Source: Brevundimonas mediterranea
Lineage (GTDB): Bacteria; Pseudomonadota; Alphaproteobacteria; Caulobacterales; Caulobacteraceae
NCBI RefSeq assembly: GCF_014196125.1
Contig: NZ_JACIDA010000004.1
Coordinates: 88,516 to 152,515 of the forward strand
Length of the DNA stretch: 64,000 nucleotides
Direction of reading: 5' to 3'
Shown here: in pieces, positions 1 to 8,211 of the stretch
How positions within the stretch are numbered: position 1 is the stretch's first letter
Layout: each line of letters opens with the position of its first letter
The notes under the pieces: model-generated
What the model was told of the DNA's origin: nothing
Seen by the model: the letters and a program-made list of their open reading frames with translations, nothing else
Database searches by the model: none
Made by a program: the position numbers and the translations under genes

Positions 1-1
1 G

Positions 2-343
2 GACGCTGTGCCTGAGCCGCGCGGCAAGTCGGGCAAGGCGCGGGGATCGGCGGACCTGTCGGCCTTCATGCCCCTGAGCCGCGACTTCGCCTTCGTGGTC
101 GAGGACGCCAAGCCGGTCGGCGATCTGGTCCGGGCGGCGGCCGGCGCCGACAAGGCCCTGATCGCCGAGGTCCGGGTGTTCGACGTCTATCGCGGCAAGG
201 GCGTGGACGACGGCTTCAAGTCCGTCGCCCTGGAAGTCGTGATCCAGCCGCGCGAGGCGACCTTGGCCGAGGCGGAGATCGAGGCCCTGACCGCCAAGAT
301 CGTGGCGGCGGTGGAGAAACAGGGCGGCAGGCTACGGGGCTGA
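2..343 (+). CDS. pheT: Phenylalanyl-tRNA synthetase beta subunit, C-terminal end (partial)
   Basis: This is the last ~113 codons of a gene that enters from the left edge. The residues from about '[12 protein letters not shown]' to the stop match the C-terminal ferredoxin-fold anticodon-binding (FDX-ACB) domain of PheT, including 'LSRDFAFVV' and the ending 'GGRLRG'. PheT pairs with PheS to charge tRNA-Phe, and this domain binds the anticodon stem. The frame is open from base 2, so the GTG at 8 is not a real start. Nothing can be said about the rest of the protein. Confidence 0.92.
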   Translation, partial: DAVPEPRGKSGKARGSADLSAFMPLSRDFAFVVEDAKPVGDLVRAAAGADKALIAEVRVFDVYRGKGVDDGFKSVALEVVIQPREATLAEAEIEALTAKIVAAVEKQGGRLRG

Positions 344-348
344 CGGGG

Positions 349-583
349 CCCTCTCCGTCACGGCGCTCTGCGCCGCGCCACCTCCCCACAAGGGGAGGAT
401 TTCGGTCATCGCCGTCCGCATTTCTCCCCCTTGTGGGGAGGGGGACCGCCGCGCCTCTTCGCGCGGTGGTGGAGGGGGCCTGACACGGATGTCGGTGTTG
501 TGGGCCCGATAGATGTCGCAGCCAGCCGTACCCCCTCCGTCACGGCCCTGCGGGCCGCGCCACCTCCCTCAGAGGGGGAGGAG
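349..583. repeat. Intergenic palindromic repeat cluster (three units)
   Basis: The pheT-eipA gap holds three units of one repeat at about 349-400, 423-480 (inverted) and 531-583. Each begins CCCTCCGTCACGG or a variant, has a GC-rich inner palindrome, continues GCGCCACCTCCCC and ends in GGGGAGGAG, so each can fold into two stem-loops. The same family recurs near 15056, 23079 and 51222. It does not look coding. Units in inverted arrangement resemble bacterial REP/BIME-type elements. Confidence 0.75.
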
Positions 584-599
584 TAAGTCCCCGTTAACC
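583..599 (+). promoter_or_regulatory. Putative CtrA box upstream of eipA
   Basis: GTAA, then seven bases, then TTAACC matches the CtrA full-site pattern TTAA-N7-TTAACC with one mismatch. It points toward eipA and ends about 90 bases before its ATG. Its left half abuts the last repeat unit. Published work on Brucella EipA describes direct CtrA control, as far as I recall, which makes the position suggestive. Confidence 0.45.
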
Positions 600-690
600 T
601 TGAAGCCGCAAGGCTGCCGCAAAGGTCGGGAACGGTGACATGAAGCCCGGCGTCCCCGCCGGCTGTCCCCCGCCGCCCCTCGGAGCTCCC

Positions 691-1299
691 ATGCATCGTC
701 GCCAATTGATCCTCTCCGGCCTGGCCACCGCCGCCGGCGCCTCGTCCGTCGGGGCCTGCGCCACGGCTCCGGCCAACCCGAATTATCCGATCCGTTCGGA
801 CAATACGGCGCCGGCCTACAGCTTCGACGAACTGGTTGCGGCCGGGTCCAAGGAACTGGGCATTGCGGCCGAGGTCGTGGGTGGGGCCATCGAGCGGGTC
901 TTCGCCGACCAGGGCGACCGCCCCACCGCCTATATAGCGGGCGAAGAGGGCTCCGGCGCCGTGGTCGTGGGCGCGCGTTATGGGCGCGGCGCTTTGCACA
1001 TGAAGGACCTGTCGGCCTCGCAGGAGGTGTTCTGGCAGGGGGCCTCGATCGGCTGGGACTGGGGCGGCAACGCCAGCCGGGTCTTCACCCTGGTGTACGG
1101 CCTGTATCACCCGGACATGATCTATCGTCGCTATCCGGGCGTCGAAGGTTCGGCCTATCTGATCGCCGGCCTGGGCGTGAACTATCAGCAGGCCGACGGC
1201 ATCGTCCTGGCCCCCATCCGCACCGGCGTCGGCCTGCGCCTGGGCGCCAATATCGGCACCATGAGCTACAGTCGTCAGCGCAATCTTCTGCCGTTCTGA
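691..1299 (+). CDS. eipA: EipA-like envelope protein (DUF1134)
   Basis: A 202-residue exported protein of the DUF1134 family, whose Brucella member EipA is a periplasmic envelope-integrity protein. The N terminus has twin arginines (residues 3-4), a hydrophobic stretch and 'VGAC' with Cys23, so it may be a lipoprotein. The family core includes 'GEEGSGAVVVGARYGRG', 'GASIGWDWGGN' and the ending 'GANIGTMSYSRQRNLLPF'. I chose the ATG at 691 because it starts exactly at the signal sequence; an upstream ATG at 640 would add a proline-rich leader. A CtrA-like box lies at 583-599. Confidence 0.85.
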   Translation: MHRRQLILSGLATAAGASSVGACATAPANPNYPIRSDNTAPAYSFDELVAAGSKELGIAAEVVGGAIERVFADQGDRPTAYIAGEEGSGAVVVGARYGRGALHMKDLSASQEVFWQGASIGWDWGGNASRVFTLVYGLYHPDMIYRRYPGVEGSAYLIAGLGVNYQQADGIVLAPIRTGVGLRLGANIGTMSYSRQRNLLPF

Positions 1300-1311
1300 T
1301 CTTTTCTTTCG

Positions 1312-1338
1312 TCATCCTCGGGTTCGACCCGAGGATGA
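1312..1338. repeat. Perfect palindrome between convergent genes
   Basis: TCATCCTCGGGT, a TCG loop and ACCCGAGGATGA form a perfect 12-bp stem between the stops of eipA (+) and the YeeZ-like gene (-). It has no clear T-run in either direction, so any terminator role is uncertain. I recall the core GACCCGAGGATGA as a dispersed repeat in other alphaproteobacteria. Confidence 0.6.
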
Positions 1339-1348
1339 GGCGGCGTGA

Positions 1349-2260
1349 TCAACCCACCAATCGCAACGGCGGCGGCGTCTCCAGCATCGTCGCCAGCCCC
1401 TCGCGCCAGGTCGGATATTTCGGACGCCAGCCCAGTTCCGCCTTGGCCAGGGCGTTCGAGACCCGTTTGGAATCCAGATAGAAGCGCCGCATGGCCTCGC
1501 TGACGCTGTCGTCGGTCCAGTCGATCTCGGGCGGGCGCGGCAGGCCCATCCTTTCGGCGGCCCATTCCACCACCACATCGGCCGGGGCGGGTTCGTCGTC
1601 GGTCAGATTATAGGCGGCGCCGGGCCGGGGCCGGTCCATCGAGGCGAACAGGGCCGAGACCACATCGTCCACATGGATGCGGTTGAAGACCTGGCCCGGC
1701 TTGCGCACCAGTCTGGCCGTCCCGTCGCGCAGTCGCTCGACCACGCTGCGACCGGGGCCATAGAAGCCCGGCAGGCGGAAGATCTGCACCGTCAGCCCCA
1801 TGCCCTGACCGCCGTCAAGCCAGTCGCGCTCGACCCGCACCCGCCGCGCGCCCTCCAGGCTGGCGGCGTTCAGCGGTCCGTCCTCGAACACCCAGCCCCC
1901 GGCCCGGTCGCCATAGACGCTGGTCGAGGAGACGTATCCGATCCAGTCGGGCCAGGCCTGGGACGCCACCGGCCCCAGGGCGCGCAGACCGGGGCAGCCG
2001 TGGGCGTCGGGCGCGGCCGTGACCAGAACCGCCGTGGCGGCCTCCAGCGCGGTCTTCAGGGCCTCGGGATCGGCGGGGTCGATCGTCGTGATCCCCTCGG
2101 CCGACAAGGCCCGGCGGCGTTCGGCGTCGCGCGAGGTGGCGACGGCCCGCCCGCCGCGCCGGATCGCCTCCAGCGCCGCCGCCCGGCCCAGATAGCCGCC
2201 GCCGAAGACCAGCAGGCACGGCTCGCGGCCGGACGAAGGAGCGGGGGCGGCGTCGGGCAT
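1349..2260 (-). CDS. NAD(P)-dependent epimerase/dehydratase, YeeZ-like
   Basis: A 303-residue extended short-chain dehydrogenase-type protein. The N-terminal Rossmann motif is 'FGGGYLGRAAA' (about residues 19-29), typical of the YeeZ branch, and 'YVSSTSVYGD' supplies the usual Ser/Thr and Tyr of the active-site strand. The classical YxxxK lysine is not evident, as in other atypical SDRs of this branch. Its start is 9 bases after the stop of the SqdB-like gene, so the two form an operon. Substrate unknown. Confidence 0.8.
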   Translation of the reverse strand: MPDAAPAPSSGREPCLLVFGGGYLGRAAALEAIRRGGRAVATSRDAERRRALSAEGITTIDPADPEALKTALEAATAVLVTAAPDAHGCPGLRALGPVASQAWPDWIGYVSSTSVYGDRAGGWVFEDGPLNAASLEGARRVRVERDWLDGGQGMGLTVQIFRLPGFYGPGRSVVERLRDGTARLVRKPGQVFNRIHVDDVVSALFASMDRPRPGAAYNLTDDEPAPADVVVEWAAERMGLPRPPEIDWTDDSVSEAMRRFYLDSKRVSNALAKAELGWRPKYPTWREGLATMLETPPPLRLVG

Positions 2261-2268
2261 CGATCTAC

Positions 2269-3492
2269 TCAGGCGGTCAGGACTTGGGGCGGCGCATACG
2301 GCCGCGCTTCATTTTCCAGCGCCTCGGCCCGGCGTTGGTTCCAGGCGGAGACACAGGGCACCCGCGTCAGGTCGGCCCGGTCGGCGTAGTGGCGGGCGAT
2401 CTCGGTCACTTCGTCCATCAGGCCCTGGGCCAGGGTGATGGGCTTCAGCCCCAGGTCGCGAAACTGGTCGTTGGCGACGACCAGGTCGTTCTCGTCGGCC
2501 TCCTGGCGCGGATTGGCGACGTTGTGGACCACGGCGCCGGTCTTGTCGGCGATCATGGCGGCCAGGTCGCGGACCCGGCGGCTTTCGGTCATCTGGTTCA
2601 GGATCTTGACCCGGTCGCCACGCTTGGGCGGGTTCTTCAGCGCCAGTTCGACGCAGCGCACCGTGTCCTGAATATGGATGAAGGCCCGCGTCTGGCCGCC
2701 CGATCCGTGGACCGTCAGCGGATAACCGACCGCCGCCTGCATCAGGAACCGGTTCAGCACCGTGCCATAGTCGCCGTCATAGTCGAACCGGTTGATCAGC
2801 CGCTCGTCCAGCTTGGTCTCGACCGTCTGCGTGCCCCAGACGATGCCCTGGTGCAGGTCGGTGATCCTCAAGGCGTCGTTGCGGGCGTAGAACTGGAACA
2901 GCAGGGCGTCCTGCGTCTTGGTCATGTGATAGATGCTGCCCGGATTGGGCGGGAACAGGATCTCCTGCTCGGCGGGGCCGTGGTCGGTGTCCACCGTCAC
3001 CTTCAGATAGCCCTCGGGGATGCGCAGGCCGGCGGTGCCGTAGCCATAGACACCCATGGTGCCCAGGTGCGCCAGGTGCACGTCCAGCCCGCTCTCGACG
3101 ATGGCGGCCAGCAGATGGTTGGTGGCGTTGATGTTGTTGTCGACGGTGTAGAGCTTGTGCCGCGCCGACTTCATCGAATAGGGGGCCGCCCGCTGTTCGG
3201 CGAAATGCACCACGCTGTCGGGCGCCAGGTCGCGGATCAGGGCGACCAGCCGGTCGAACTCCTTGCCGACCGTCATGTTGACGAAGCCGATGTCGCGGCC
3301 CGACACCGCTTTCCAGGCCTTGATTCGCTCGCCCATGGTGCGGATCGGCGTCAGCGACTGGACCTCCAGCTCGTTGTCGATGTTGCGCCGGCTCAGGTTG
3401 TCGACGACGGTCACGTCCCAACCTTTGGCCGACAGGTGCAGGGCCGTCGGCCAGCCGCAGAAACCGTCGCCGCCCAGAACCAGAACGCGCAT
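2269..3492 (-). CDS. UDP-sulfoquinovose synthase-like NAD-dependent epimerase
   Basis: A 407-residue protein resembling SqdB/SQD1, which makes UDP-sulfoquinovose from UDP-glucose and sulfite for sulfolipid or sulfosugar synthesis. Visible are the nucleotide-binding 'GGDGFCG' (7-13), Thr145 in 'HLGTMGVYG', Tyr188 and Lys192 in 'YHMTK', and the SQD1-like segment 'FGTALNRF' equivalent ('YGTVLNRFLMQAAVGYPL'). I chose the start at 3492, where the Rossmann strand begins; the reading frame runs on to 3645 without similarity. No sulfolipid glycosyltransferase gene lies nearby, so the end product is uncertain. Confidence 0.75.
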   Translation of the reverse strand: MRVLVLGGDGFCGWPTALHLSAKGWDVTVVDNLSRRNIDNELEVQSLTPIRTMGERIKAWKAVSGRDIGFVNMTVGKEFDRLVALIRDLAPDSVVHFAEQRAAPYSMKSARHKLYTVDNNINATNHLLAAIVESGLDVHLAHLGTMGVYGYGTAGLRIPEGYLKVTVDTDHGPAEQEILFPPNPGSIYHMTKTQDALLFQFYARNDALRITDLHQGIVWGTQTVETKLDERLINRFDYDGDYGTVLNRFLMQAAVGYPLTVHGSGGQTRAFIHIQDTVRCVELALKNPPKRGDRVKILNQMTESRRVRDLAAMIADKTGAVVHNVANPRQEADENDLVVANDQFRDLGLKPITLAQGLMDEVTEIARHYADRADLTRVPCVSAWNQRRAEALENEARPYAPPQVLTA

Positions 3493-3846
3493 GGAAAAAG
3501 CCTCGTCGTCGTCGCAAAGGTCATGCCTAGCCCAGCGGGGGGCCATCAGCAAAGCGGGGCTGTTAAGCGCGTGATGCGACGCTTTGACGAAAACCCCTTG
3601 GAAAGGGACGGCGCACAGGTTAAGTCTCCGTCGTCTCCCACTCAAACGCAGCTTTACGGGCCTCTATCCGGCTGTTCGCGCTTGAGCCGATCATGACGGT
3701 CGGTCCCGCAAGGACCGGCGCACCATGCGGGCGACAAGGCATTCCGACAGATCGACAATCGGGGATCGGCCCCGAGCGAAACGGAACCACGAAACGGACG
3801 GAACCGGCCGACGGCCTGGGCTCCATCCCTGCACACGGTAGCGCGA
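3493..3846. other. Gene-free divergent spacer
   Basis: About 350 bases between the SqdB-like gene (-) and the DUF4167 gene (+). It must carry both promoters, but I see no convincing -35/-10 pair, CtrA box or repeat unit. The short open frames on both strands lack supporting features. Confidence 0.5.
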
Positions 3847-4893
3847 ATGAGAGATTTCAAGGGCATGAAGCGTCAGCGCGGACGCAATCGGAACAAGGCG
3901 GGCGCCTCAAACGCCAACAGCGCCAATCCGAATCGTTCGTGGGACTCGCAAGGCCCCGAAAACATCAAGGTCCGGGGCAACGCCCAGACCGTGTATGAGC
4001 GCTATCAGCAGCTCGCCCGCGACGCCTCGTCCGGCGGCGACCGGGTGCTGGCCGAAAACTACCAGCAGCACGCCGAACACTATTACCGCGTCCTGCGCGC
4101 CCTTCAGCCGCAACGGTCCTTCTCGGACATCGCGGCGCGCGAGCAGTCGAACCAGGGCTTCGACATCGATTTCGAGGACGAATCCGGCGCCCAGGCCGCC
4201 GCCTTCGTCGCCGCCCAGCAGGCCGCCGACCGGCAGGCCGCCGACCGACAAAGCCAGGACGGCGCCGAGCGCGACCAGACCCAGAACCGCGACCGCAACG
4301 ACCGCGACCAAAACCGGGATCGCGATTTCAACCGCGACCGCGACCCATCCCAGAATCGCGACCGGGATCGTGATCGTGACCGGGATCAGACCCAAAACCG
4401 CGATCAGAACCGTGATCGCGATCGCGACCAGAACCGCGACGCTCAGCCGCCGCGTGAACCCCGCGAGCCGCGCGAAGACGGCGAGGCCCGCGCCGAGGGC
4501 GAGGGCGGTCGCCGCGAGAGCCGCCGCGAACGCTGGGAGCGTCGCCGCGAGGAACGCAACCGTCGCTTCGAAGGCCAGGAGAATGCAGGTTCGGACGAAG
4601 CCGCCGACGGCGTCCAGCAGGACGCCGCGCCCGTGGCCGAGCGCGCCGAGCCGGTGGTCGAATCGCCTGCCGTCGAGGGTCCGGCCGCAGAGGAGCGGCC
4701 CGCTCGCCGCACCCGTCGTCCGGCCGTCGCCGCAGCAGCCTCGGATGACGACGCCCCGACCGCCCTGCCGGGCTTCCTGACCCGTTCGTCCGCCCCCGCG
4801 CCCGCCGTCGAGGCGGCTGCAGACGCCGAACCCGCGCCGCGTCGTCGCGCCCCGCGCCGCAAGGTCGAGGCTGTCGCCGACGGCGAAGACTGA
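3847..4893 (+). CDS. DUF4167 domain protein with long NRDRD repeat tract
   Basis: A 348-residue, extremely hydrophilic protein. Residues ~1-95 match DUF4167, a small alphaproteobacterial domain of unknown function, with 'KMQRGRNR'-type basic start ('MKRQRGRNRNK'), 'NAQTVYERYQQLARDA' and 'AENYQQHAEHYYRVL'. Residues ~140-200 are a low-complexity run of Asn/Arg/Asp repeats ('NRDRDRDRD'), followed by Arg/Glu and Ala/Pro-rich tails. Composition suggests a disordered, possibly RNA-associated protein (inference). The ATG at 3865 is an alternative start; neither ATG has a strong ribosome site. Confidence 0.85.
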   Translation: MRDFKGMKRQRGRNRNKAGASNANSANPNRSWDSQGPENIKVRGNAQTVYERYQQLARDASSGGDRVLAENYQQHAEHYYRVLRALQPQRSFSDIAAREQSNQGFDIDFEDESGAQAAAFVAAQQAADRQAADRQSQDGAERDQTQNRDRNDRDQNRDRDFNRDRDPSQNRDRDRDRDRDQTQNRDQNRDRDRDQNRDAQPPREPREPREDGEARAEGEGGRRESRRERWERRREERNRRFEGQENAGSDEAADGVQQDAAPVAERAEPVVESPAVEGPAAEERPARRTRRPAVAAAASDDDAPTALPGFLTRSSAPAPAVEAAADAEPAPRRRAPRRKVEAVADGED

Positions 4894-5021
4894 GGCGCGC
4901 CCTGATCCGATGGGCGTGCGGCCTTGACGGCGGCCGCCCATACGGCGCCTAAAGGGACGACTTCGCCATAAGGCTCGGCCCTACAGAGCGTCGGGCCCGA
5001 CCAGCGTTAAGGGAAGCTTTG

Positions 5022-5711
5022 ATGCGTCAGTTCGTTCAGTCTCGCCCGACCGTCCGCACCCTCGTCCGGGGTCTTGCCCTGACCGCCGTGGTCGCCGTCG
5101 CGGCCTGCGCCTCGACCCCGCCGCCTCCACCGCCGCCGCCGCCGCCCGGCGGCTCCGGCGCGGTGCTGATGGACTGGCGCGGGGTCATCACCGCGGCGGA
5201 CCGCGACCGGTATCAGCGTCGCGACGCCGCCTGGACCCTGGCCCTGCAACAGGCGGGTCGCCAGCGTGGATCCGGCGATCTGACCAGTCTGGGCGATCTT
5301 ATCGACCCCAGGGCCGGCCGCGCCGACGTGGCGCCGCCGCCCGGAAACTACCGCTGCCGCACCGTCAAACTGGGCTCCCAGGGCGGCGAGGATGGTCTGG
5401 GCTATGTGATCTACGGCTGGTTCGCCTGCCGGATCGAACAGACCTCGCGCGGCCTGAAGTTCACCAAATTGACAGGGTCGCAGCGTCCGTCGGGTCTGTT
5501 GTTCCCCGAGAACGACCGCCACATGCTGCTGCTCGGCTCCATGGCCCTGGCCCAGGAACCGGCCGCCAACTCCTACGGCCGCAATCCCGACCGCGACATG
5601 GTCGCCGTGCTGGAACGGATCGGCGAGGCGCGCTGGCGGCTGGTCCTGCCCTGGCCGCAGTATGAGTCCAATCTGGATCTGATCGAACTGGTCCCCGCCA
5701 GCGGCGGCTGA
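5022..5711 (+). CDS. DUF4893-like lipoprotein (first of tandem pair)
   Basis: A 229-residue exported protein. It has a signal peptide ending in the lipobox 'AACAS', then a run of ten prolines, then a domain carrying 'NYRCRTVKLGS', 'FACRIEQ', 'LTGSQRPSGLLFPEN' and 'RWRLVLPWPQYES'. These match my memory of DUF4893, function unknown. The ATG at 5022 follows an AAGGGA ribosome site; a TTG sits one codon earlier. It is a paralogue of the next gene, 55 bases downstream. Confidence 0.8.
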   Translation: MRQFVQSRPTVRTLVRGLALTAVVAVAACASTPPPPPPPPPPGGSGAVLMDWRGVITAADRDRYQRRDAAWTLALQQAGRQRGSGDLTSLGDLIDPRAGRADVAPPPGNYRCRTVKLGSQGGEDGLGYVIYGWFACRIEQTSRGLKFTKLTGSQRPSGLLFPENDRHMLLLGSMALAQEPAANSYGRNPDRDMVAVLERIGEARWRLVLPWPQYESNLDLIELVPASGG

Positions 5712-5766
5712 CTGAACCTTGCGGCGGCTCGGCCGTTAGGGGGGCGTATCCTACGGAAGCTCGATC

Positions 5767-6510
5767 ATGCGCCGCACCTCGCTCGTCTTCGCCCTCGCCG
5801 CCACCGCCGCCCTTGCAGCCTGTGGTGAAAACAGCCCGAACAGCGCGGCTGAGATTTCCCCCGCCGTGTCCGAACCCGCCGCCGGCGTGCCGGCCCGCGC
5901 CGCGGCGCCCGCCCGGGCGACGCCCGAACAGCAGGCGGCGACCCCGACCGGCGGGGTCCAGGGCGGGACCGACAACTGGCGCAGCGTCGCCACGCCCGGG
6001 GACGCCAGCCTGCTGGGGCGGCTCGATCAGGCCTGGCGCATGAGCCGCGCCGAGGCGGAAACGGCCGGCTTCGCCCGTCAGGTCGAGGCCCTGGGGCCTC
6101 TGGTCGATCCCAACGCCGCCCAGGCCGGTCAGCTTCAGCCCGCGCCCGGCGACTATCGCTGTCGCACGATCAAGCTGGGACGCCACGCCGAGGGCCAGGG
6201 CGCCGCCTTTGTCGAACAGCCCTGGGCCGCCTGTTCGGTGGAGATGACCCCCGGCGGCGATCTGATCCTGGCCAAGACCGGCGGGCCGCAGCGGATGCGC
6301 GGCCTGCTTTATCCGGATACGGATCGTCGCCTGGTCTATGTCGGAGCCCAGGCCGTGGGCGAGGCTCAAAAGACCGTCCCCGCCTATGGCCAAGACACCG
6401 CGCGCGACCAGGTCGGGGTGCTGGAACGGGTCGGCCAGAACCGCTGGCGGCTGGTCCTGCCCTGGCCCAAGCAGGACGCCAAACTGGAACTGCTGGAGAT
6501 TGTGCGCTGA
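5767..6510 (+). CDS. DUF4893-like lipoprotein (second of tandem pair)
   Basis: A 247-residue exported protein with lipobox 'LAACG' (Cys at residue 19) and an Ala/Pro/Thr-rich linker to about residue 65. The C-terminal domain repeats the marks of its upstream neighbour: 'DYRCRTIKLG', 'GPQRMRGLLYPDTDRR', 'YGQDTARDQVGVLERVG' and 'RWRLVLPWP'. The pair most likely arose by tandem duplication. Function is unknown. It ends 4 bases before the convergent serine hydrolase. Confidence 0.8.
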   Translation: MRRTSLVFALAATAALAACGENSPNSAAEISPAVSEPAAGVPARAAAPARATPEQQAATPTGGVQGGTDNWRSVATPGDASLLGRLDQAWRMSRAEAETAGFARQVEALGPLVDPNAAQAGQLQPAPGDYRCRTIKLGRHAEGQGAAFVEQPWAACSVEMTPGGDLILAKTGGPQRMRGLLYPDTDRRLVYVGAQAVGEAQKTVPAYGQDTARDQVGVLERVGQNRWRLVLPWPKQDAKLELLEIVR

Positions 6511-6514
6511 CCGG

Positions 6515-8161
6515 CTAGACCCGGGTCAGCTTCAGATCCTGATAGTCGTAGGAGAAGTCGATGTCGGGCGACACGCCCTTCATCGTCGCCGTGGCCGGCT
6601 TGGCGGTCTGGATGCTGAAGGTGACGAAGGCGTCCTCCTCGCGCTTGTCCGGGAACCGGGTGCGGAAGGTCTCGCCGTCATAGGGTTCCAGCCAGCCCTT
6701 CAGCGCCGGGGTGTGGGTGAAGCTCAGCCACAGGCCGGTCTTGCGATTTCGGCCCCGCCCCTCGATCTTCCGTTCAATGGTGATGTCGCCGTACCAGGGG
6801 TCGCGCCAGGTTCCGACATAGGCGTCCAGCGGCATGGACGGCGCCGCGCCCGCCGCCTGTTTGGCGTCGATCTCGGCGGCGGCGGCGATGGATTTCGCAC
6901 TGCCCTCGGCCTCCAGCCGTTTGGAGTCCGCGATCCAGTCCACATCGACCTTGCCCATGCACAGGTCGGCGATGCCCGCGCGCAGGGCGCGCAGCAGGAA
7001 GCTTTCCTCGGCGTTTGAGAAGATGCTGAAACCGGTCTTGCGGCCGGGGATCAGCACCGTTGCCGAAATCCCGCCGGGCGAGCCGCCGCCGTGGCTGATC
7101 AGCCGCTCGCCGCGATAGTCCTGAACCTGCAGCCCCATGGCGTAGGTCGAGGCGATGGCTCGGTTCGGCAGTTCCGCCGTCGGTCCGGGCGAGCTGCCGA
7201 CGATGATGTTCGGCTTGAACATCTCGCGCGCCGCCGCCTCCGAGAACAGCCGCGTCCCGTCGGGCAGCAGGCCGTCGTTCAGCCGCACGGCGATCCACTT
7301 GGCCCAGTCGGTCGGGGTGGTGCAGATCCCGCCCGCCGCCGCCGCCGAATCCCAGTTCCACACCTCGACGATGGAGGCCGCGATCGGCGTCATCGCCCCC
7401 TGATAGCGCAGCGGCGGTCCGACCCGGCCATGGGGCAGGGCGGACCTGGCCGGATCGGCCAGCCGCGCCAGCGGCACGGTCTCGCTCATGCCGACGCGGT
7501 CCAGGATGCGGGTCTGGATGAAGTCTTCCCAGGTCAGGCCCGACACCGCCTCGATCACCGCACCGGCGACCACGAACATCAGGTTGCAATAGTGATAGCG
7601 CGCCCGGAACCCGTCCTCGATCGGCACGAAGGCGGCCTGGGCCAGGACCTCGGCGCGGGTCCGGTCGCTGTTGGGCCAGAACAGCAGGTCGCCGGCGCCC
7701 AGGCCGAACCCGGCGCGGTGGCTCAGGGTGTCGCGCACCGTGATGTGTTCGCCGATATAGGGGTCCGACAGGGTGAAGCCGGGCAGATAGGTGCGAACGG
7801 GCGCGTCCCACGCCACCTTGCCCTCGTCGACCAGGATGGCCAGGGCGGCGGCGGTGACGTTCTTGGTGTTCGACGCGATGGCGAACAGGGTGTGTTCGTC
7901 CGCCCGGGCGGGTTTGCCCTGAAGCTTCACGCCGTAACCGCGCGTCAGCACCGGCGTTCCGTCCTTGACCACGGCGATCCCCAAAGCCGGCTGGTCGGGC
8001 CAGGCCGCCATGGCCTGGGTCACATAGGCGTCCACCGCCTCGGCCAGACCCGCATCGTCATTGGCCGCCTGCGCCCAGACCGGAGCGCCGACGGCTTGGG
8101 CCGCCAGCGCCGCCGCGCCACCGGAAGCGAACAGGGAACGGCGCGACAGACGAAGGGACAT
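6515..8161 (-). CDS. Exported beta-lactamase-family serine hydrolase
   Basis: A 548-residue class C beta-lactamase/DD-peptidase fold enzyme. The N terminus has a Tat-type signal ('SRRSLFASGG'). Catalytic motifs are SxxK at Ser97-Lys100 ('SNTK'), YxN at Tyr191-Asn193 and 'HGGGSPGG' near residue 375. A C-terminal domain of about 130 residues with beta-rich character resembles DUF3471. Such enzymes are usually esterases or D-amino peptidases rather than antibiotic-resistance enzymes. The frame stays open far upstream (to 9166), but that is a shadow of the transporter gene; the signal peptide fixes the start at 8161. Confidence 0.88.
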   Translation of the reverse strand: MSLRLSRRSLFASGGAAALAAQAVGAPVWAQAANDDAGLAEAVDAYVTQAMAAWPDQPALGIAVVKDGTPVLTRGYGVKLQGKPARADEHTLFAIASNTKNVTAAALAILVDEGKVAWDAPVRTYLPGFTLSDPYIGEHITVRDTLSHRAGFGLGAGDLLFWPNSDRTRAEVLAQAAFVPIEDGFRARYHYCNLMFVVAGAVIEAVSGLTWEDFIQTRILDRVGMSETVPLARLADPARSALPHGRVGPPLRYQGAMTPIAASIVEVWNWDSAAAAGGICTTPTDWAKWIAVRLNDGLLPDGTRLFSEAAAREMFKPNIIVGSSPGPTAELPNRAIASTYAMGLQVQDYRGERLISHGGGSPGGISATVLIPGRKTGFSIFSNAEESFLLRALRAGIADLCMGKVDVDWIADSKRLEAEGSAKSIAAAAEIDAKQAAGAAPSMPLDAYVGTWRDPWYGDITIERKIEGRGRNRKTGLWLSFTHTPALKGWLEPYDGETFRTRFPDKREEDAFVTFSIQTAKPATATMKGVSPDIDFSYDYQDLKLTRV

Positions 8162-8211
8162 CAGGAAAGGCTCCGGCGAAGACTGGCGTGACGCTAACGC
8201 GCCTTTCTCCT

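Noticed and set aside
3907..4941. 344-codon hydrophobic frame antisense to the DUF4167 gene
   Set aside because: It mirrors the Asn-Arg-Asp repeat codons read backwards (giving Ala/Val/Ile runs), with no start context.
5118..5150. CCG/CCT tract as a phase-variable repeat
   Set aside because: It encodes the ten-proline linker in frame with imperfect units; trinucleotide changes would not switch the gene off.
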